A stretch of DNA of 64,000 bases. It comes from Hanleya hanleyi. Its lineage: Eukaryota; Mollusca; Polyplacophora; Lepidopleurida; Hanleyidae. This document shows, piece by piece, positions 62,673-64,000 of the stretch. Under the pieces are notes generated by a model. The model searched no databases. It saw nothing but the letters and a program-made list of their open reading frames with translations, and had not been told where the DNA came from. The position numbers were made by a program, and so were the translations under genes. Location: contig JAVTVY010019570.1 in the NCBI GenBank assembly GCA_036873755.1, forward strand, positions 1 through 64,000, read 5' to 3'. Numbering within the stretch: the stretch's first letter is position 1; every line of letters starts with the position of its first letter.

Positions 62673-63169
62673 AATAGTTCTATCCCGGGACTGTCCTATT
62701 GTATTGATGATTAGGCTTGGCCCCTGATAAAAGATATGCCAGGGATATACAGAATATATAATCCCAAAAATATCTGAAGCAACTGCTCTGAGGTACATGC
62801 TACATATCGTGTTGTTATAATAAAACTCTATACTCAGGCCGTTGTGGGGTCGGGAAATACCAGGAGAGTGGGTATGTTTATAGACAAGTTCCTGTATTTC
62901 AGTGATCTATTTAATGCTTTCAGAAAATTAGATAAATAATTGACGTGGAAACTGATGCTCACAGCACTCTTTCGCCAAGTTTGTAATTTTGTGCCACTCT
63001 GCGTCTTCCCGTATATTTTGTGGATATTTTGAAAAGAACCCCAGTTACAATTCTAAACTAATTTGTACGTTCGACAAAACAATATACAGCTACGACGTCA
63101 AATGACTCTGAATATCTAAATCACGGAACTAAACTATTTACGGTGGCTGACATCCGAGAAAATCTTTTT
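62673..63169. other. AT-rich spacer
   Basis: No gene or repeat recognised. Confidence 0.5.
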
Positions 63170-63725
63170 ACCTAATATACTATGGTGAATGACAATCTTT
63201 AAATTGAGGATTTAAACGGTAATTGCACTAAATCTTTGCCGAAGTATTTGACCGATGACATTATTCGACATAAGAACCATTTTGGCCATTTGACAATGAA
63301 GTATTTTACCCACAAAAAAACTTTTGACATAGTTTTTAGTGCGTTTGACGCAATTTAATTGTATTTTGGAGCTGGTCCCCCTGTGATGTCACAGGTCAAT
63401 GACCTCAAAATAGTTTTTGATATTAGACGCTTGAAGAACCTTTGTGTAATCAATTGACACCAACCATTTTGCTCTATGCCTGGTACGAGTGAAGATATAG
63501 TCATATTAATACCTATACCCTCATTTTGAAAGTAGAAAGGTGCAATCCAATGGTTCTCGCATTTCCTAATTTTTCTAGCATACGGCAATAGTTTTCACCA
63601 CCACATCCTACCTCATTTGAAAGAAGAGAGTCTAAGCTTTCAAACGATATATAGTTTGCCTCTGTGTACGGGGGGTGCATTTTACTCCTAAAATAAGGCG
63701 TTTTTTTTGCCAATCGCCGCTCCTC
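63170..63725. repeat. Repeat family, inverted copy of 58395-58930
   Basis: Complement of the 58.4-kb copy with roughly 80% identity by eye and several indels. The minus-strand frames at 63355-63713 are inside it. 63726-64000 contains nothing I can name. Confidence 0.75.
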
Positions 63726-64000
63726 TATAAAACTCTTTTCGAAATAGCCTACCGTAGAGAGATTGTTTGATTTTAAGCTTGTATTACCAATTTCTTAATA
63801 AGAATTGCAGTGATGGAATTCTGTCCCTTCGCTCAACCCGGAGATAGAGGCCAAAGTTTCTGTAACATTATTTGTCTTCTTTTTCTATACTTTATTGATT
63901 TTCTTGCACACCCACACACAATCTCAGTAAACTCAGATATAATATCACGGAATATTATATATGAATTCAGCCCCATATAAATCCCATGCGAATCTGAAAC

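Noticed and set aside
1..64000. CRISPR arrays or bacterial operons
   Set aside because: The tandem repeats lack unique spacers, and gene structure, TATA boxes, introns and retroelements are eukaryotic; close gene packing occurs only inside the virus-like elements.

Overview
The window is eukaryotic nuclear DNA from an invertebrate. I infer a mollusc or other lophotrochozoan, with moderate confidence. The reasons are lineage-type rhodopsin-like GPCRs with intronless coding regions, a dense mix of DIRS, non-LTR, SINE-like and TTAA-targeted elements, AT-rich intergenic DNA, and viral-type Polinton/Maverick (adintovirus-like) elements. Only two host genes look intact. Nearly everything else is mobile or repetitive DNA.

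Layout. 1-5.5 kb: remnants of one Polinton (a 152-bp tandem end array, the last third of its protease at 3.66-3.82 kb, and a terminal region at 4.3-5.5 kb). They are split by copy A of a 2.7-kb repeat (943-3650). Copy B of that repeat lies at 5657-8368. 8.8-12.3 kb: about 2.4 units of a 1.4-kb tandem repeat. 15.8-18.1 kb: a decayed DIRS retrotransposon (reverse transcriptase, RNase H, tyrosine recombinase). 18.1-20.9 kb: small tandem and inverted repeats, including seven 38-bp units that each hold a YY1-like core. 20.9-31.1 kb: Polinton copy 1. 31.5-33.05 kb: GPCR 1. 33.05-34.1 kb: a retroelement/SINE repeat. 34.8-35.4 kb: a truncated piggyBac-type MITE. 35.4-48.0 kb: Polinton copy 2. 48.0-48.4 kb: a GPCR pseudogene. 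49.4-49.9 kb: an intact copy of the MITE. 50.3-52.5 kb: GPCR 2, with another TTAA MITE in its 5' intron. 52.5-64 kb: AT-rich DNA with tRNA-like SINE pieces, two decayed non-LTR reverse transcriptases, a fold-back element and inverted repeats.

The two Polinton copies share one gene order. Reading leftward from a central divergent promoter region: a small tail-anchored protein, two paralogous unknown proteins, an RVE/chromodomain integrase, a membrane protein with a Ser/Thr/Pro stalk, a packaging ATPase, two capsid-associated small proteins, a penton-like protein, a pX/pVI-like basic protein, a hexon-like major capsid protein, and an adenain-like protease. Rightward there is a C2H2 zinc-finger gene leading into protein-primed DNA polymerase B. 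The polymerase is missing from both copies, so neither can replicate alone. Damage differs between copies: copy 1 has the longer ORFs but a truncated protease and frameshifted capsid gene, while copy 2 keeps the whole protease but has nonsense codons in the capsid gene. Many genes have a TATA box about 35-55 bp before the ATG. The four genes from penton to protease are packed with junctions of -1, 3 and 1 bases.

Limits: all homology calls are from reading the sequence without a search; repeat borders are approximate to about 10-30 bases.
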